NCBI GenBank assembly: GCA_947173755.1
Contig: CAMWGM010000070.1
Span: 1-7,314 of the forward strand
Length of the DNA: 7,314 nt
Direction: 5' to 3'
From: an uncultured Muribaculaceae bacterium
GTDB lineage: Bacteria > Bacteroidota > Bacteroidia > Bacteroidales > Muribaculaceae
Shown: piece after piece, positions 7,314 through 7,314 of the stretch
Layout of the letters: each line of letters begins with the position of its first letter
Position numbering within the stretch: the stretch's first letter is position 1
Program-made: the position numbers and the translations under genes
Notes under the pieces: model-generated
What the model was told of the DNA's origin: nothing
The model's database searches: none
What the model saw: the letters and a program-made list of their open reading frames with translations, nothing else

Positions 7314-7314
7314 C

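Overview
The window reads as ordinary chromosomal DNA of a Bacteroidota bacterium, most likely of the order Bacteroidales. Three things support this: a SprA/Sov-type outer-membrane translocon, which is found only in this phylum; a promoter of the phylum-specific form TTTG-N20-TAnnTTTG; and no Shine-Dalgarno sequence before the one visible gene start. A gut-type family such as Muribaculaceae or a Porphyromonas/Tannerella relative is plausible, but this is a guess from sequence style.

Layout: bases 1-6213 are the 3' six-sevenths or so of a giant sprA (sov) gene on the + strand. The reading frame is open from base 1, so the true start and signal peptide lie upstream of the window. At 6210-6213 the sprA stop overlaps the start of a second gene by 4 nt (ATGA). 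That gene (6210-7025) encodes a complete 271-residue SpoU/TrmH-family (SPOUT) RNA methyltransferase. About 215 bp of AT-richer DNA follows (7026-7240). It has no convincing intrinsic terminator, but it carries a full-match Bacteroidota promoter at 7167-7198. This drives a tRNA-Lys with anticodon CTT at 7241-7313, which ends one base before the window edge.

The products work in different places. SprA is the outer-membrane pore of the type IX secretion system. The methyltransferase modifies structured RNA in the cytosol, and the tRNA serves translation. The two protein genes are linked by the overlap and probably by co-transcription rather than by an obvious shared function. The tRNA appears to be a separate transcription unit.

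I found no mobile element, CRISPR array, defence locus or clearly new system. The points most worth a second look are a set of acidic loops in SprA that resemble EF-hand or dockerin calcium loops, and the translationally coupled pairing of a secretion translocon with an RNA-modifying enzyme.
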